A DNA stretch of 64,000 bases from NCBI RefSeq assembly GCF_002155685.1, contig NZ_MUYK01000002.1, positions 310,001-374,000 on the forward strand. The letters run 5' to 3'. This document shows positions 38,351-49,463 of the stretch, piece by piece. Origin of the DNA: Erythrobacter colymbi. Its GTDB lineage: Bacteria; Pseudomonadota; Alphaproteobacteria; Sphingomonadales; Sphingomonadaceae. The notes below the pieces were generated by a model that saw only the letters and a list, made by a program, of their open reading frames with translations, had not been told where the DNA came from and ran no database searches. The position numbers and the translations under genes were made by a program. How positions within the stretch are numbered: position 1 is the stretch's first letter; each line of letters begins with the position of its first letter.

Positions 38351-38415
38351 CGTTTGCGTCGAACGAAGTCGAGACACCTGTATAAGGGCCTCTCGACTAC
38401 GCTCGAGGCGAACGG
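38351..38415. repeat. Dispersed inverted repeat (GTCGAACGAAGTCGAGA family)
   Basis: TTGCGTCGAACGAAGTCGAG is answered, imperfectly, by CTCGACTACGCTCGAGGCGA, with a short loop between. It lies between the convergent patatin-like and dnaJ genes and may also act as a bidirectional terminator. Confidence 0.65.
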
Positions 38416-38422
38416 ATGAGGA

Positions 38423-39577
38423 TCAGCCCCCGAAGGCGTCCTTCAGTTTGGCGAAGAAGCTGCGGCTTTCGGGGCATTCGTCGCCCGTCTCGGTCGCCTT
38501 GAATTCCTCGAGGATTTCCTTCTGGCGGCGCGAGAGCCTGGTCGGGGTCTCGACCACGATTTCCGCCACCAGATCGCCGCGCCCGCGCCCTTGCAGCACG
38601 GGCATGCCCGCGCCGCGCACGCGCAGTTGCTTGCCCGACTGGATGCCGGCGGGGATTTCGAGGCGGTTGGTCGAGCCGTCGAGATCGGGAATTTCGACGC
38701 AGCCGCCCAGCGCCGCGGTGGTGAAGCTCACCGGCACGCGGGTCGCGAGCGTCGTGCCCTCGCGCTCGAATACCTGATGGGGCTTCACGTGGAGGAAGAT
38801 GTAGAGATCGCCCGGCGGCGCGCCGCGTTGGCCGGCCTCGCCCTTGCCCTGAAGGCGGATGCGGGTGCCGGTGTCGACACCTGCGGGGATATCGACTTTG
38901 AGGGTCTGCGCCTTGTCGACACGGCCCTCGCCGCGGCAGACGCGGCAGGGGTTCTCGATCACCGTGCCGCGGCCGTTGCAGGTCGGGCACGGGCGCTCGA
39001 TCACGAACAGGCCCTGCTTGGCGCGCACGGAACCCATGCCGTGGCACAGGTTGCACTGGCGTTCGGAGGTGCCGGGTGTCGCGCCCGAGCCGTCGCAGGT
39101 TTCGCAGGATTGCGAGACCTCGATCTCGATCTCGGTCGACTTGCCGTGGAAGGCTTCTTCGAGGCTGACCTGCATGTCGTAGCGCAGGTCCGCGCCGCGG
39201 CGGTTGGGCTGGCGCTGCTGCCCGCCCCCGCCGAAGGCACTGCCGAAGATGGTCTCGAAGATGTCGCCGATATCGGCAAAGCCGTCCGCGCCGCGCCCGC
39301 CGCCAAAGCCGCCACCGAAGGGCCCGCCACCGCCGCCGTTCATGCCCTGCGTGAAGGCCTCGTGGCCGTAGCGGTCATAGGCCGCGCGCTTCTGCGGGTC
39401 CTTGAGGCAATCATAGGCCTCGTTGATCGCCTTGAACTTCGCCTCGGCGCCGGCATCGCCCGGATTGCGGTCCGGGTGCCACTTCATGGCGAGCTTGCGG
39501 TAGGCGCTCTTGAGCGTCGCCCCGTCGAAATCGCGGGTGACTTCGAGCGTGGCGTAATAGTCGGTCTGGGTAGCCAT
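38423..39577 (-). CDS. dnaJ: Chaperone DnaJ
   Basis: 384 residues starting at [14 protein letters not shown] domain with HPD in [10 protein letters not shown] (about residues 31-40), a Gly/Phe-rich region, and a zinc domain with four CxxCxGxG repeats: [24 protein letters not shown] and CRVCRGEG. It delivers unfolded proteins to DnaK and stimulates its ATPase. It is downstream of dnaK on the same strand, with a dispersed repeat in the 129-base gap. Confidence 0.96.
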   Translation of the reverse strand: MATQTDYYATLEVTRDFDGATLKSAYRKLAMKWHPDRNPGDAGAEAKFKAINEAYDCLKDPQKRAAYDRYGHEAFTQGMNGGGGGPFGGGFGGGRGADGFADIGDIFETIFGSAFGGGGQQRQPNRRGADLRYDMQVSLEEAFHGKSTEIEIEVSQSCETCDGSGATPGTSERQCNLCHGMGSVRAKQGLFVIERPCPTCNGRGTVIENPCRVCRGEGRVDKAQTLKVDIPAGVDTGTRIRLQGKGEAGQRGAPPGDLYIFLHVKPHQVFEREGTTLATRVPVSFTTAALGGCVEIPDLDGSTNRLEIPAGIQSGKQLRVRGAGMPVLQGRGRGDLVAEIVVETPTRLSRRQKEILEEFKATETGDECPESRSFFAKLKDAFGG

Positions 39578-39600
39578 TCTTTCGCCCCTTTGACCCACCC

Positions 39601-39684
39601 GTCACCCCTGCGAGGAGCAGGGGTCCAGCCATGCATGCCGGGTGGTGCGAGCCTAGCTGGATCCCCGCCTGCGCGGGGATGACG
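39601..39684. repeat. Dispersed inverted repeat (GTCATCCCCGCG family)
   Basis: GTCACCCCTGCG and GGGGTCCAGC are answered by GCTGGATCCCCGCC and GGGGATGAC, giving a long double-hairpin arrangement related to the element at 27175-27244. It lies between dnaK and dnaJ and could attenuate or process the dnaK-dnaJ transcript. Confidence 0.75.
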
Positions 39685-39706
39685 CGTGAGTGTTCAGGTT
39701 GATCGT

Positions 39707-41626
<1,920 letters not shown>

Positions 41627-41719
41627 TGTTTCCCCATCCATAAGGACATTGTTGGACACCGCTGCCGTCGGCTTCCCGATTGGTCGGCAAAGCACATTGG
41701 CGGCTCGTTTGTGACGGCG

Positions 41720-41747
41720 ATATAGGTGTGCTTTCGCTTGGCACAAG
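41720..41747 (-). promoter_or_regulatory. Candidate RpoH (sigma32) promoter of dnaK
   Basis: On the minus strand CTTG, a 17-base spacer and CCTATAT match the alphaproteobacterial heat-shock promoter form CTTG-N17-CYTATNT. It lies upstream of the dnaK start and reads toward it. No CIRCE repeat is found here. Confidence 0.65.
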
Positions 41748-41804
41748 AGAGCGGCGCGCCTAGATTTCGTCGCCGACAATGCCGTTCCACCGGGAGACAA
41801 TCAC

Positions 41805-42299
41805 GTGAATCCGATCCGTACTGCCGCGCTTGCGGCTCTGGCTGCTGCGCTGCTGCCGGGCCTTGCTGCCTGCTCGAAGGAGGCCAATGCGCCTGCCGAT
41901 GCCGCCGCCACCGCGAGCGCGAGCGCCGGGCTGACGGTGACGAACGCGCGGGTCGTACTGCCCCCGGTCGCGGGCAATCCGGCTGCGGTCTATTTCGACC
42001 TTGCCTACACCGGCGCGCCCGGCGTCACGCTCGACAGCGTCGATGTCGAGGGCGCGGGCATGACCATGATCCACGATTACGCCGAGACGGCGGGCAAGGC
42101 ACAGATGGTGATGGCCGACGCCGTGCCGCTGGCCGAGGGAACGCCGCTCAGCTTTGCGCCGGGCGGGCTGCACGTGATGGCGATGGACCCGACCGACGCG
42201 CTGAAGGCCGGCGGCACGGCGAAGGTGACGTTTACGCTCTCGAACGGCATGACCGCCACCATCGACGCGCCGGTGCGCGCGGCGGGGGACGAGCGCTGA
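41805..42299 (+). CDS. Copper chaperone PCu(A)C family lipoprotein
   Basis: 164 residues with a lipoprotein signal (lipobox LAAC, Cys about residue 23) followed by an Ala-rich linker. The PCuAC domain shows the copper-binding pattern with His in MIHDYAE, Met in QMVMAD and the final His-x-Met in GGLHVMAM. The family delivers copper to cytochrome oxidase in the periplasm. It is divergent from dnaK. Confidence 0.9.
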   Translation: MNPIRTAALAALAAALLPGLAACSKEANAPADAAATASASAGLTVTNARVVLPPVAGNPAAVYFDLAYTGAPGVTLDSVDVEGAGMTMIHDYAETAGKAQMVMADAVPLAEGTPLSFAPGGLHVMAMDPTDALKAGGTAKVTFTLSNGMTATIDAPVRAAGDER

Positions 42300-42331
42300 T
42301 CCTGCCGCCGGGCGCGAGGGAACGGGCGGCG

Positions 42332-42829
42332 GTGGCTCCGCCTGCTGCCCTCGCCTGCCCGGCAGGCGGAGCCCGCGCGCTCACACCGGGCGAGATTGCC
42401 CTGGCGCGCTCGATCTTCGGCGATGCGATCGATTATGCACAGGTGACGGTGAAGCGCCGGAAGTTCCTGCCCTTCCAGCCGCGCGTGGTGACGATGGCGC
42501 CGATGGGCCACCTCCACTTCCACCCCGATGCCCCGCATTACTGCGATGATTTCGCCGCTGGCGACCTCGACGCGCAGGCCCATTTCATCCACGAGATGAC
42601 CCACGTCTGGCAGGCCCAGACCCGCGGGCGCTGGTATCTGGTCACGCACCGCCACCCGTGGTGCCGCTATGATTATGCCTTGAAGCCGGGCTGGCCGCTC
42701 GAACGTTACGGGATCGAGCAGCAGGCCGAGATCGTCCGCCACGCCTTCATGCTGCGGCAGGGCGCGACCGTGGCCGGCGCGCCCTCGCCCGAGGTCTACA
42801 AGGCGATCCTGCCCTTCGAGCAGGCCTAG
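42332..42829 (+). CDS. Vgr-related protein with HExxH zinc motif
   Basis: About 165 residues from a GTG at 42332; the reading frame continues upstream inside the copper chaperone gene, so the start is uncertain (a CTG at 42296 or 42302 is possible). The core motif HFIHEMTHVWQAQ has the HExxH zinc-protease signature, and neighbouring residues (LTPGEIALARSIFGDAIDY) resemble sphingomonad Vgr-related or DUF4157-like proteins. No signal peptide is apparent. Its stop shares a CTAG palindrome with the stop of the converging lipoprotein gene. A protease role is inferred from the motif only. Confidence 0.72.
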   Translation: MAPPAALACPAGGARALTPGEIALARSIFGDAIDYAQVTVKRRKFLPFQPRVVTMAPMGHLHFHPDAPHYCDDFAAGDLDAQAHFIHEMTHVWQAQTRGRWYLVTHRHPWCRYDYALKPGWPLERYGIEQQAEIVRHAFMLRQGATVAGAPSPEVYKAILPFEQA

Positions 42830-43098
42830 TCCGGGCAGCGCACGGTGTATTCACGTCCGTCACGGTCCACGCGGTAACAATCGCCATTGTCGCGCTTCTT
42901 GATGAGCGTGCCGCCGACGCCGCCCGCCGCCGCCCCGATCGCTGCACCCGTGCCGACATCGCCGCCGGTGACCGCGCCCACGGCAGCACCAGCTGCGGCG
43001 CCGACGGCTGCGCCCTCGACCGCATAGTTATCGGCGCAGGCGCCAAGAGAAAGCGTCGCGGCTGCGCCTGCGAGAATGGTGATGAAACGACGGGTCAT
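42826..43098 (-). CDS. Small glycine-zipper lipoprotein
   Basis: 90 residues. Lipobox LGAC after a signal peptide, then an Ala/Gly-rich stretch with glycine-zipper spacing (GAAVGAAAGAAVGAVTGGD and GAAIGAAAGGVGGT) that may insert in or span a membrane, and a short tail with two cysteines (CYRVDRDGREYTVRCPD). Similar small outer-membrane lipoproteins are common in proteobacteria. Function unknown. Confidence 0.82.
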   Translation of the reverse strand: MTRRFITILAGAAATLSLGACADNYAVEGAAVGAAAGAAVGAVTGGDVGTGAAIGAAAGGVGGTLIKKRDNGDCYRVDRDGREYTVRCPD

Positions 43099-43185
43099 GC
43101 TGGTCTCTCCGATACGCGGGGTTGATCCCGAGACTACCGGAGAGAGTGCAGCGATGTTCCTCGGCTCGGCGTGAGGACGGGCCGG

Positions 43186-43773
43186 TCAGTCCGGCTTCTT
43201 CGCCACCGCCACCATCGCCGCGCGCAGCAGGCGGTCCTTGATCATCCATCCGGCCTGCATTTCCGAGACCACCGTGCCCGGCTCGTGATCGTTGCTGGGC
43301 ACTTCGAGCATCGCCTGGTGCTGGTTTGGATCGAGCGGCAGGCCGACCGCGGCGATGCGGGTGATGCCGTTGGCGGCGAAGACCTTCTCGAGCTCGCGCT
43401 GGGTCGCCTCGAGGCCGAAGACGAGACCCTTCATGCTGTCGTCCTCGCGCAGGGACTGCGGGATCGCGTCGATCGCGCGTGACAGGTTGTCGGCGACGCT
43501 CAGGATATCGCGCGCAAAGCCGGTCGCGGCATAGGCGCGCGCCTCGTCCTTCTCGCGCTCCAGACGGCGGCGCACATTCTGCGTTTCGGCCTGGGCGTAG
43601 AGCACCTCCTGCCTGGCCGCTTCCAGATCGCGGCGCAGCGATTCGAGCGCTTCGGCAACATCGTCAGCCACGTTTCCGCCCTCGCGCAGATGCTCGGGCA
43701 CACCCTTCAATTCGTCTTCAGCCGCCTGATCCAGCGGCTTTTCATTCTCGGTCATGTCGGTTTGGCTTTCCAT
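43186..43773 (-). CDS. grpE: Nucleotide exchange factor GrpE
   Basis: 195 residues. A long N-terminal helix (about 40-100, ESLRRDLEAARQEVLYAQAE...) is a coiled coil used for dimerisation, followed by the beta-rich C-terminal domain with GVTRIAAVGLPLDPNQHQAM. GrpE releases ADP from DnaK. Its ATG directly abuts the hrcA stop, so the pair is cotranscribed. It could also start at the ATG 6 codons in. Confidence 0.95.
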   Translation of the reverse strand: MESQTDMTENEKPLDQAAEDELKGVPEHLREGGNVADDVAEALESLRRDLEAARQEVLYAQAETQNVRRRLEREKDEARAYAATGFARDILSVADNLSRAIDAIPQSLREDDSMKGLVFGLEATQRELEKVFAANGITRIAAVGLPLDPNQHQAMLEVPSNDHEPGTVVSEMQAGWMIKDRLLRAAMVAVAKKPD

Positions 43774-44817
43774 TCAAGCGATGAGCTTGCCCAGCGAACG
43801 GGCGGTCAGATCCACCATGGGGACGACGCGCGCGTAATTCAACCGAGTCGGCCCGATCACGCCCAGCACACCGACCACCCGCCCCTCGCGGTCGCGGTAG
43901 GGCGAGGCGATGACGGAAGAGCCGGACAGGGCGAAAAGGCGGTTTTCCGAACCGATGAAGATGCGCGTCGCCTCGGCCTCGCGCGCCGAATCGAGCAGTT
44001 CGGCGACCGATTGCTTGTTCTCGAGATCTTCGAGCAGCATCCGCACCCGCTCGATATCGCCGAGTGCGGCTTCATCGAGCAGGTTCGCCGCACCCCGCAC
44101 GATCAGCACGGGGCGCGCTGCGGCATCCTCGCTCCACACCGCCATGCCGCGCTCGACCAGATCGCGCGAGGCATCGTCGAGCTGCGAGCGGCCCGCGTTG
44201 ATCTCGGCGCGCATGGCAAGCGCGGCCTCGGCGAGCGTGCGACCGGCAAGCCGCGCGGTTATGTAGTTGGACGCGCGGTCGAGCGCTCCGGGGCTGAGCG
44301 CGCCGCCTATGGTGAGCACGCGGTTCTCGACCCCGCCATCCTCGCCCACCAGCACCGCAAGCGCCCGTCCCTGCCCGAGATCGACGAGGCTGAACTGCGC
44401 CAGCTGCTGCTCGCGCGGGGCGACCAGCACCATCCCCGCCGCGCCCGACAGGTCGGAGAGGATCGCGGAGGCCTGCTTCAAGGCCGCTTCGACCGGCCCG
44501 GCCTCGGCCAGGCGCGCCTCGATCGCCGCCTGCTCCTCGCGCGTGGGCTCGGCGACGCGCATCATTCCGTCGACGAAGATCCTGAGGCCCGCGTCGGTCG
44601 GCATCCGCCCCGCACTGGTATGCGGCGCGGCAAGCAGCCCTGCGGTCTCGAGGTCGGCCAGCACAGAACGGATCGAAGCGGGCGAGAGGTTCAACGTCCC
44701 GTCCGCCGCCAGCGTCTTGGAGCCGACCGGCTGCCCGCTCTCGATATACTCCTCGACCACACGCCGGAAAATCTCGCGCGCGCGGGCGGTCAGTTCGGTG
44801 ACGGGGAGCGAGGTCAT
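43774..44817 (-). CDS. hrcA: Heat-inducible transcription repressor HrcA
   Basis: 347 residues. N-terminal winged helix with LTARAREIFRRVVEEYIESG, then GAF-like and dimerisation domains, and the conserved QPVGSKTLA motif near residue 30. HrcA binds CIRCE inverted repeats. I see no clear CIRCE before hrcA or dnaK, so its targets (probably groESL) are outside the window. The gene is divergent from rph, with a repeat of the GCTTGTCGAAGG family between. Confidence 0.94.
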   Translation of the reverse strand: MTSLPVTELTARAREIFRRVVEEYIESGQPVGSKTLAADGTLNLSPASIRSVLADLETAGLLAAPHTSAGRMPTDAGLRIFVDGMMRVAEPTREEQAAIEARLAEAGPVEAALKQASAILSDLSGAAGMVLVAPREQQLAQFSLVDLGQGRALAVLVGEDGGVENRVLTIGGALSPGALDRASNYITARLAGRTLAEAALAMRAEINAGRSQLDDASRDLVERGMAVWSEDAAARPVLIVRGAANLLDEAALGDIERVRMLLEDLENKQSVAELLDSAREAEATRIFIGSENRLFALSGSSVIASPYRDREGRVVGVLGVIGPTRLNYARVVPMVDLTARSLGKLIA

Positions 44818-44854
44818 CGTGAATTGCTAACCGCTATCGCCAGCTTTCTCAATT

Positions 44855-44949
44855 TCCGTTCGGCCTGAGCTTGTCGAAGGCCTGCACTTTCTTCTAGCGG
44901 CAAAGCACAACGAGAAAAGCGGCCCTTCGACAAGCTCAGGGCGAACGGA
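44855..44949. repeat. Dispersed inverted repeat (GCTTGTCGAAGG family)
   Basis: TCCGTTCGGCCTGAGCTTGT plus CGAAGG (44855-44880) is answered by CCTTCGACAAGCTC and AGGGCGAACGGA (44924-44949). Near-perfect long arms of about 25 bases enclose a 43-base loop. This family is common in sphingomonads. It fills the space between hrcA and rph, so promoters of the two genes must overlap it or lie around it. Confidence 0.85.
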
Positions 44950-44963
44950 TCAAAGGAACACAT

Positions 44964-45677
44964 ATGCGCCCTTCAGGACGCGCGCCCGATGAAATGCGCG
45001 CCATCACGATCGAGACCGGTTTCACCAAGCACGCCGAAGGTTCGGTGCTGATCGGTTTCGGCGATACCAAGGTGCTGTGCACCGCGAGCGTCGAAAAGGG
45101 CGTTCCGCCGTGGCTGCGCGGCAAGGGCGAAGGCTGGGTGACGGGGGAATACTCGATGCTCCCGCGCGCCACCCACACCCGCGGCCAGCGTGAGGCCGCC
45201 AAGGGCAAGCAGACCGGCCGCACGCAGGAAATCCAGCGACTTATCGGCCGGAGCTTGCGCGCCGTGGTCGATCTCCAGAAGCTCGGCGAGCGGCAGATCA
45301 CGCTCGATTGCGATGTGATCCAGGCCGATGGCGGCACCCGCACTGCCGCGATCTCGGGCGCGTGGATCGCGCTGCGTCTCGCGGTCAACGGGCTGATGGC
45401 CTCGGGCGACATCAAGCACGATCCGATCCAGGCGCAGGTCGCGGGCATCTCCTGCGGCATCTACAAGGGCACCCCGGTGCTTGACCTCGACTACGACGAG
45501 GATTCGAATGCCGAGGCAGACGGCAACTTCGTGCTGCTGTCGGGCGGCAAGATCGCCGAAGTGCAGGCCACCGCCGAGGGCGCAACCTATGACGAGGAAG
45601 GCCTGCTGCGCCTCCTGCGCCTCGCCCGCATCGGCTGCGACCGGATTTTCGCAGCCCAGCTTGACGCGGTGAAGTGA
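44964..45677 (+). CDS. rph: Ribonuclease PH
   Basis: 237 residues. Starts [20 protein letters not shown], with conserved [19 protein letters not shown] and the phosphate-site region, [21 protein letters not shown] and [14 protein letters not shown]. RNase PH trims tRNA 3' ends phosphorolytically. AAAGGAA precedes the ATG. The order rph - unknown membrane protein - rdgB - CAP protein / hemW matches other alphaproteobacteria, where rph, rdgB and hemW are neighbours. Confidence 0.96.
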   Translation: MRPSGRAPDEMRAITIETGFTKHAEGSVLIGFGDTKVLCTASVEKGVPPWLRGKGEGWVTGEYSMLPRATHTRGQREAAKGKQTGRTQEIQRLIGRSLRAVVDLQKLGERQITLDCDVIQADGGTRTAAISGAWIALRLAVNGLMASGDIKHDPIQAQVAGISCGIYKGTPVLDLDYDEDSNAEADGNFVLLSGGKIAEVQATAEGATYDEEGLLRLLRLARIGCDRIFAAQLDAVK

Positions 45678-45679
45678 AC

Positions 45680-46189
45680 ATGGGGGAGGTCGAATTCCGG
45701 ATCGGCGAGGCGCATTTTCTTGCCTTCGGTCTGCTGACCTCCCGCAAGTCCTTCATCATCTGCACCTCGATTATCGGTGCCTATCTCGCCTTCGTGCTGG
45801 CAGTGATTTACCTTGCCGGCGGCACGGAAACCTTGTGGTGTATCGCCGGCTTTGCCGCCTTTCTGATCACCATGATGTGCCTGCAGAGATTCAGCTCGCT
45901 GCCGCGCCTGCTGAGGGGCGCCTATTGTGAGGACGCCTATCTGAAGGAGCCGAACCGGATCTCCTATGACGGCGAGGGCTTCACGTCCGCATTCGCATCC
46001 GGACAGAGCCGCCGCCGGTGGGTGGACATGGTGAAATGGGACGAGGACGCAAGCGTTTTCGTCGTGTTCCAGAACCGGATGCTGGGTTACCTGTTCCCCA
46101 AGGATCAGGTGCCCGAGGCCGTCATTGCCGAACTTCGCGGCCACCTGATCGCCAGCGGTCTCCCCCATCGAGGAAAGCCCAGAAAATGA
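45680..46189 (+). CDS. YcxB-like membrane protein
   Basis: 169 residues from the ATG at 45680, or 171 from the GTG at 45674 that overlaps the rph stop. Two membrane helices (about 32-55 and 60-80) are followed by a C-terminal cytoplasmic region with the YcxB-like pattern ISYDGEGFTSAF.. WVDMVKWDEDASVFVVF. Its stop overlaps the rdgB start (ATGA). Function unknown; the family is widespread and uncharacterised. Confidence 0.78.
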   Translation: MGEVEFRIGEAHFLAFGLLTSRKSFIICTSIIGAYLAFVLAVIYLAGGTETLWCIAGFAAFLITMMCLQRFSSLPRLLRGAYCEDAYLKEPNRISYDGEGFTSAFASGQSRRRWVDMVKWDEDASVFVVFQNRMLGYLFPKDQVPEAVIAELRGHLIASGLPHRGKPRK

Positions 46190-46812
46190 GAAAGCTCGGC
46201 TCCGGCAGCCTCGTGATCGCCACGCACAACACGGGCAAGCTGAAGGAAATCTCGGCGCTGCTCGATCCCTATGGCGTCAAGTGCCTCTCGGCCGGATCGC
46301 TCGGGCTGCCCGAGCCGGCCGAGACGGGCTCCACCTTCGTGCAGAACGCGCTCCTCAAGGCACGGGCGGCGGCGGAGGCTTCGGGGCTGGCCGCGCTGGC
46401 AGATGACAGCGGCTTGAGCGTTGCCGCGCTTGACGGCCGCCCCGGCGTCTACACCGCCGACTGGGCCGAGCGGCAGTGGTTCGAGGGCGCTCCGGGGCGC
46501 GACTGGTACATGGCGATGGGCAAGGTCGAGGGGCTGCTCGCCGAAAAGGGCGCGGATGTGGACCGCTCGGCGGCATTCCACTGCGTCCTCGCCATTGCCT
46601 GGCCTGACGGCGAATACGCGATTTATGAGGGCCGCTGCGAGGGTTCGCTGACCTGGCCGCCGCGCGGGGAGATGGGCTTCGGTTATGACCCGGTCTTCGT
46701 GCCCACGGGCGCGAGCCAGACCTTCGCCGAGATCGCGCCGGAGGAAAAGCACGCCATCAGCCACCGCGCCGACGCTTTCGCCAAGCTCGTCGCCGAGCAG
46801 TTCGGCGCCTAG
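46186..46812 (+). CDS. rdgB: dITP/XTP pyrophosphatase RdgB
   Basis: 208 residues. VIATHNTGKLKEI near the N-terminus is the HAM1/RdgB signature, with ADDSGLSVAALDGRPGVY and GYDPVF further on. It hydrolyses non-canonical purine NTPs (dITP, XTP) to keep them out of DNA. The start overlaps the upstream stop by ATGA; the longer upstream frame is a shadow. It converges on the CAP-domain gene with one base between stops. Confidence 0.95.
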   Translation: MRKLGSGSLVIATHNTGKLKEISALLDPYGVKCLSAGSLGLPEPAETGSTFVQNALLKARAAAEASGLAALADDSGLSVAALDGRPGVYTADWAERQWFEGAPGRDWYMAMGKVEGLLAEKGADVDRSAAFHCVLAIAWPDGEYAIYEGRCEGSLTWPPRGEMGFGYDPVFVPTGASQTFAEIAPEEKHAISHRADAFAKLVAEQFGA

Positions 46813-46813
46813 C

Positions 46814-47374
46814 TCAGCGACGCGCGAGCTGCTCGCGCGGGTCGATGGGGTAGCCCCAGATGTTGCCCGCCGGCCAGTAGCGGCACACCAGCACCTCGTC
46901 GGACGGCGTGGTGACGACCGCGCAGCCGACCTCGCGGGTCTGCGGCCAGATCACCTGCGTGTAATGCGCGACATCGTTCCAGCGCCCGCTCAGCGAGACA
47001 TCGGGGAAATTGCCGGGAACGAAGAGGCGCTTCTCCTCGACGAAGAAGCCGATCTTGGTGCGCGCGTCCCAGTATCCGCGCGGGCCGCGCCACAGGTTCT
47101 CGCCCTGCCCCTGCCGTTGCAGCGGGCTGGCGTGCTCATAGAGGCCATTGGCGGCAAGGTGTTCGCCCCAGCCCTGCGCATCGCGCGCCAGTCGCTCGCT
47201 CCACACCAGCGGCGCGACGCCGACCTCGGCGCGGGCAAGGTTGTGCGCGGCCAGGATCTCGCCCACCTCGCCCGCGGTGTCGCGATAGGCTTGCGGGTGT
47301 GCGGGGCTCGCTGCCATAAGCAGCGCGATCGCGGCAAGGCGCAAGGGATTGGTGAGGGCGGAGGCGCTCGGCAT
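46814..47374 (-). CDS. Secreted CAP/SCP domain protein
   Basis: 186 residues with a signal peptide (about 1-28, ending PAHPQA). The CAP domain shows HNLARAEVGVAPLVWSERLA, GENLWRG, and the signature HYTQVIWPQTREVGC with the zinc-type His. The bacterial family is of varied or unknown function. It is divergent from hemW with a 50-base gap. Confidence 0.87.
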   Translation of the reverse strand: MPSASALTNPLRLAAIALLMAASPAHPQAYRDTAGEVGEILAAHNLARAEVGVAPLVWSERLARDAQGWGEHLAANGLYEHASPLQRQGQGENLWRGPRGYWDARTKIGFFVEEKRLFVPGNFPDVSLSGRWNDVAHYTQVIWPQTREVGCAVVTTPSDEVLVCRYWPAGNIWGYPIDPREQLARR

Positions 47375-47424
47375 TCCCGCAAGCTGAGGCCAAGTGGTTA
47401 AGCCGTTGTGAAAGACTGCCCTTA

Positions 47425-48576
47425 ATGGCGCGTGCGCTCTACATCCACTGGCCCTTCTGCGCGAAGAAATGCCCCTATTGCGACTTCAACTCGCACGTGC
47501 GCGCGGGCGTGGACGTGGCCGCGTGGCAGGCGGCGCTGATCGCCGACATGCGCGCCGAGGCAGCGGTGGCGGGGGGCGAGGCGCTAACCTCCATCTTCTT
47601 CGGCGGCGGCACGCCTTCGCTCATGCCCCCCGCCCTCGTCGCCGCGCTGCTGGCCGAGGCGGAGCGCCTGTGGGGCTTTGCGGAGGGGATCGAGATCACG
47701 CTGGAGGCGAACCCCTCGTCGGTCGAGGCCGCAAATTTTGCCACGCTGGCGGGTGCCGGGATCAACCGCGTCTCGCTCGGCGTGCAGTCGCTCGACGATG
47801 CGGAGCTTCGGTTCCTTGGTCGGCTGCACGGGGCGGACGAGGCTATGCGGGCTCTGGAGACTGCACAGGCGCATTTCGCGCGGGTCAGCTTCGACATGAT
47901 CTATGCCCTGCCCGGCCATACGCCCGAGCTGTGGGAAGCGCGCCTTGCCCGCGCGCTGGGCTTCGGGACGGGGCACATGTCGCTCTACCAGCTGACGATC
48001 GAGCCCGGCACGCGCTTTGCCAGCGACGTGCGGCGCGGGCGGTTGGTACCGCTGGATGACGACGCCGCGGCGGAGCTGTTCGACATCACACAGGCGCTGA
48101 CGGGCGCGGCGAGGCTGCCTGCTTACGAGACCAGCAACCACGCGCGGCCGGGCGAAGAGAGCCGCCACAACCTCGCCTATTGGCGCTATCAGGATTACGC
48201 CGGGATCGGCCCGGGCGCGCATGGACGGCGCGGCGGCTTGGCGACTGTGCGGCACAAGAAGCCGGAGAATTTCCTCGCTTCAGTGGCGCGGCAGGGCGAC
48301 GGGATCGCCGAGGCGCGCCCACTCCCCGTGACCGATCAGGCAGCCGAAGCCCTGCTGATGGGGCTGCGGCTGACCGAGGGGGTCGATCTTGCCGCACTGG
48401 GCACGCGCTTCGGGCTGCCGCGCGCTGGGCTGGTGGACGAGGCCGCCCTCGCCCGCCTGCGTGGTCTGGGGATGATGTGGACCGAGGGTGAGCGGATCGG
48501 GGTCGCGCCCGAGGGCCGCTCGCTGCTCGATACGCTGCTGGCCGAGGTGGTCGCCGACACGCTGGTCGCCGCATGA
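47425..48576 (+). CDS. hemW: Heme chaperone HemW, radical SAM
   Basis: 383 residues. Cluster motif CAKKCPYCDFNSH (CxxxCxxC) at about residues 12-24, FGGGTPS, and NRVSLGVQSLDD. The shorter length and lack of the HemN N-terminal extension indicate HemW, which binds heme, rather than coproporphyrinogen oxidase HemN. Its stop overlaps the xerC start by 4 bases. Confidence 0.93.
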   Translation: MARALYIHWPFCAKKCPYCDFNSHVRAGVDVAAWQAALIADMRAEAAVAGGEALTSIFFGGGTPSLMPPALVAALLAEAERLWGFAEGIEITLEANPSSVEAANFATLAGAGINRVSLGVQSLDDAELRFLGRLHGADEAMRALETAQAHFARVSFDMIYALPGHTPELWEARLARALGFGTGHMSLYQLTIEPGTRFASDVRRGRLVPLDDDAAAELFDITQALTGAARLPAYETSNHARPGEESRHNLAYWRYQDYAGIGPGAHGRRGGLATVRHKKPENFLASVARQGDGIAEARPLPVTDQAAEALLMGLRLTEGVDLAALGTRFGLPRAGLVDEAALARLRGLGMMWTEGERIGVAPEGRSLLDTLLAEVVADTLVAA

Positions 48577-49463
48577 GCGTGGCCGAACTGCTCGAAACAT
48601 GGCGCGCGCATCTCGCCGATGGCCGCCGCCGCTCGCCCCATACGGTGCGCGCCTATGTCGCTGCGGCACAAAGACTGGTCGCGGCCAAGGCGCTCGAGGA
48701 CTGGGCGGGCGCCGCGCGGATCGAGGCGCATGACCTGCGCGCCCATCTTGCCGCGCGCCGCGCCGAGGGGATCGGCAATGCCAGCACCGCGCGTGAGCTT
48801 TCCGCCCTCAAGGCCTTCATCGCGTTCGCCCGCCAGCAGGCCGGAGACCCCGATCCCGCCGCCCCGCGCCTGAGGGGGCCGCGCATCAAGAAGGGCCTCC
48901 CCCGTCCCGTCACCCCCGACGAGGCGAGCAACCTCGCCGATCTGGTCGAGGACTTTGCGGTCAAGGACTGGATCGGCGCGCGCGACCGTGCGGTGCTGCT
49001 GCTGATGTACGGATCGGGCCTGCGCATCGCCGAGGCGCTCTCTCTCACGGGCCGCGAGGCGGTGCCGGGCGAAGTGCTGCGGGTCACCGGCAAGGGCGGC
49101 AAGCAGCGAGTCGTCCCGCTCTTGCCGGTCACGCGCGCGGCAATTGCCGAATATGTCCGTGCTTGCCCCTGGCCGCTGACCCCCGCCGAGCCGCTGTTCC
49201 GCGGCGCCAAGGGCGGGCCGCTCTCGCCCGGTATGGTGCAGCGCGCGATGGCGAATGCACGCCGCGCGCTCGGCCTGCCCGACACCGCCACGCCCCATGC
49301 GCTGCGGCACTCTTTCGCCACCCATCTGCTTGGCGCGGGAGCCGATCTGCGCTCGCTTCAGGAATTGCTGGGCCACGCCTCGCTCGGCTCGACCCAGATC
49401 TACACCCGCGTCGATGCGGCGGCCCTGCTCGATAACTACCGCAAGGCGCACCCGCGCGGCTAG
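48573..49463 (+). CDS. xerC: Tyrosine recombinase XerC
   Basis: 296 residues. N-terminal SAM-like domain, then the catalytic domain with Arg in GSGLRIAEAL, Lys in TGKGGKQRVVP, HALRHSFATHLL (His-x-x-Arg), GHASLGSTQIYTRVD (His and the nucleophile Tyr). It resolves chromosome dimers at dif with XerD. Order hemW-xerC with overlapping ends supports a housekeeping XerC, not a phage integrase. Its stop shares a CTAG with the stop of the converging DedA gene. Confidence 0.92.
   Translation: MSVAELLETWRAHLADGRRRSPHTVRAYVAAAQRLVAAKALEDWAGAARIEAHDLRAHLAARRAEGIGNASTARELSALKAFIAFARQQAGDPDPAAPRLRGPRIKKGLPRPVTPDEASNLADLVEDFAVKDWIGARDRAVLLLMYGSGLRIAEALSLTGREAVPGEVLRVTGKGGKQRVVPLLPVTRAAIAEYVRACPWPLTPAEPLFRGAKGGPLSPGMVQRAMANARRALGLPDTATPHALRHSFATHLLGAGADLRSLQELLGHASLGSTQIYTRVDAAALLDNYRKAHPRG

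Noticed and set aside
44818..44860. CIRCE-like repeat before hrcA
   Set aside because: Only a weak half-site (TTAGCA) is visible and no matching second arm is present.
48573..49463. XerC-like gene as a phage or integron integrase
   Set aside because: Overlap with hemW and the standard short XerC length indicate the housekeeping recombinase.
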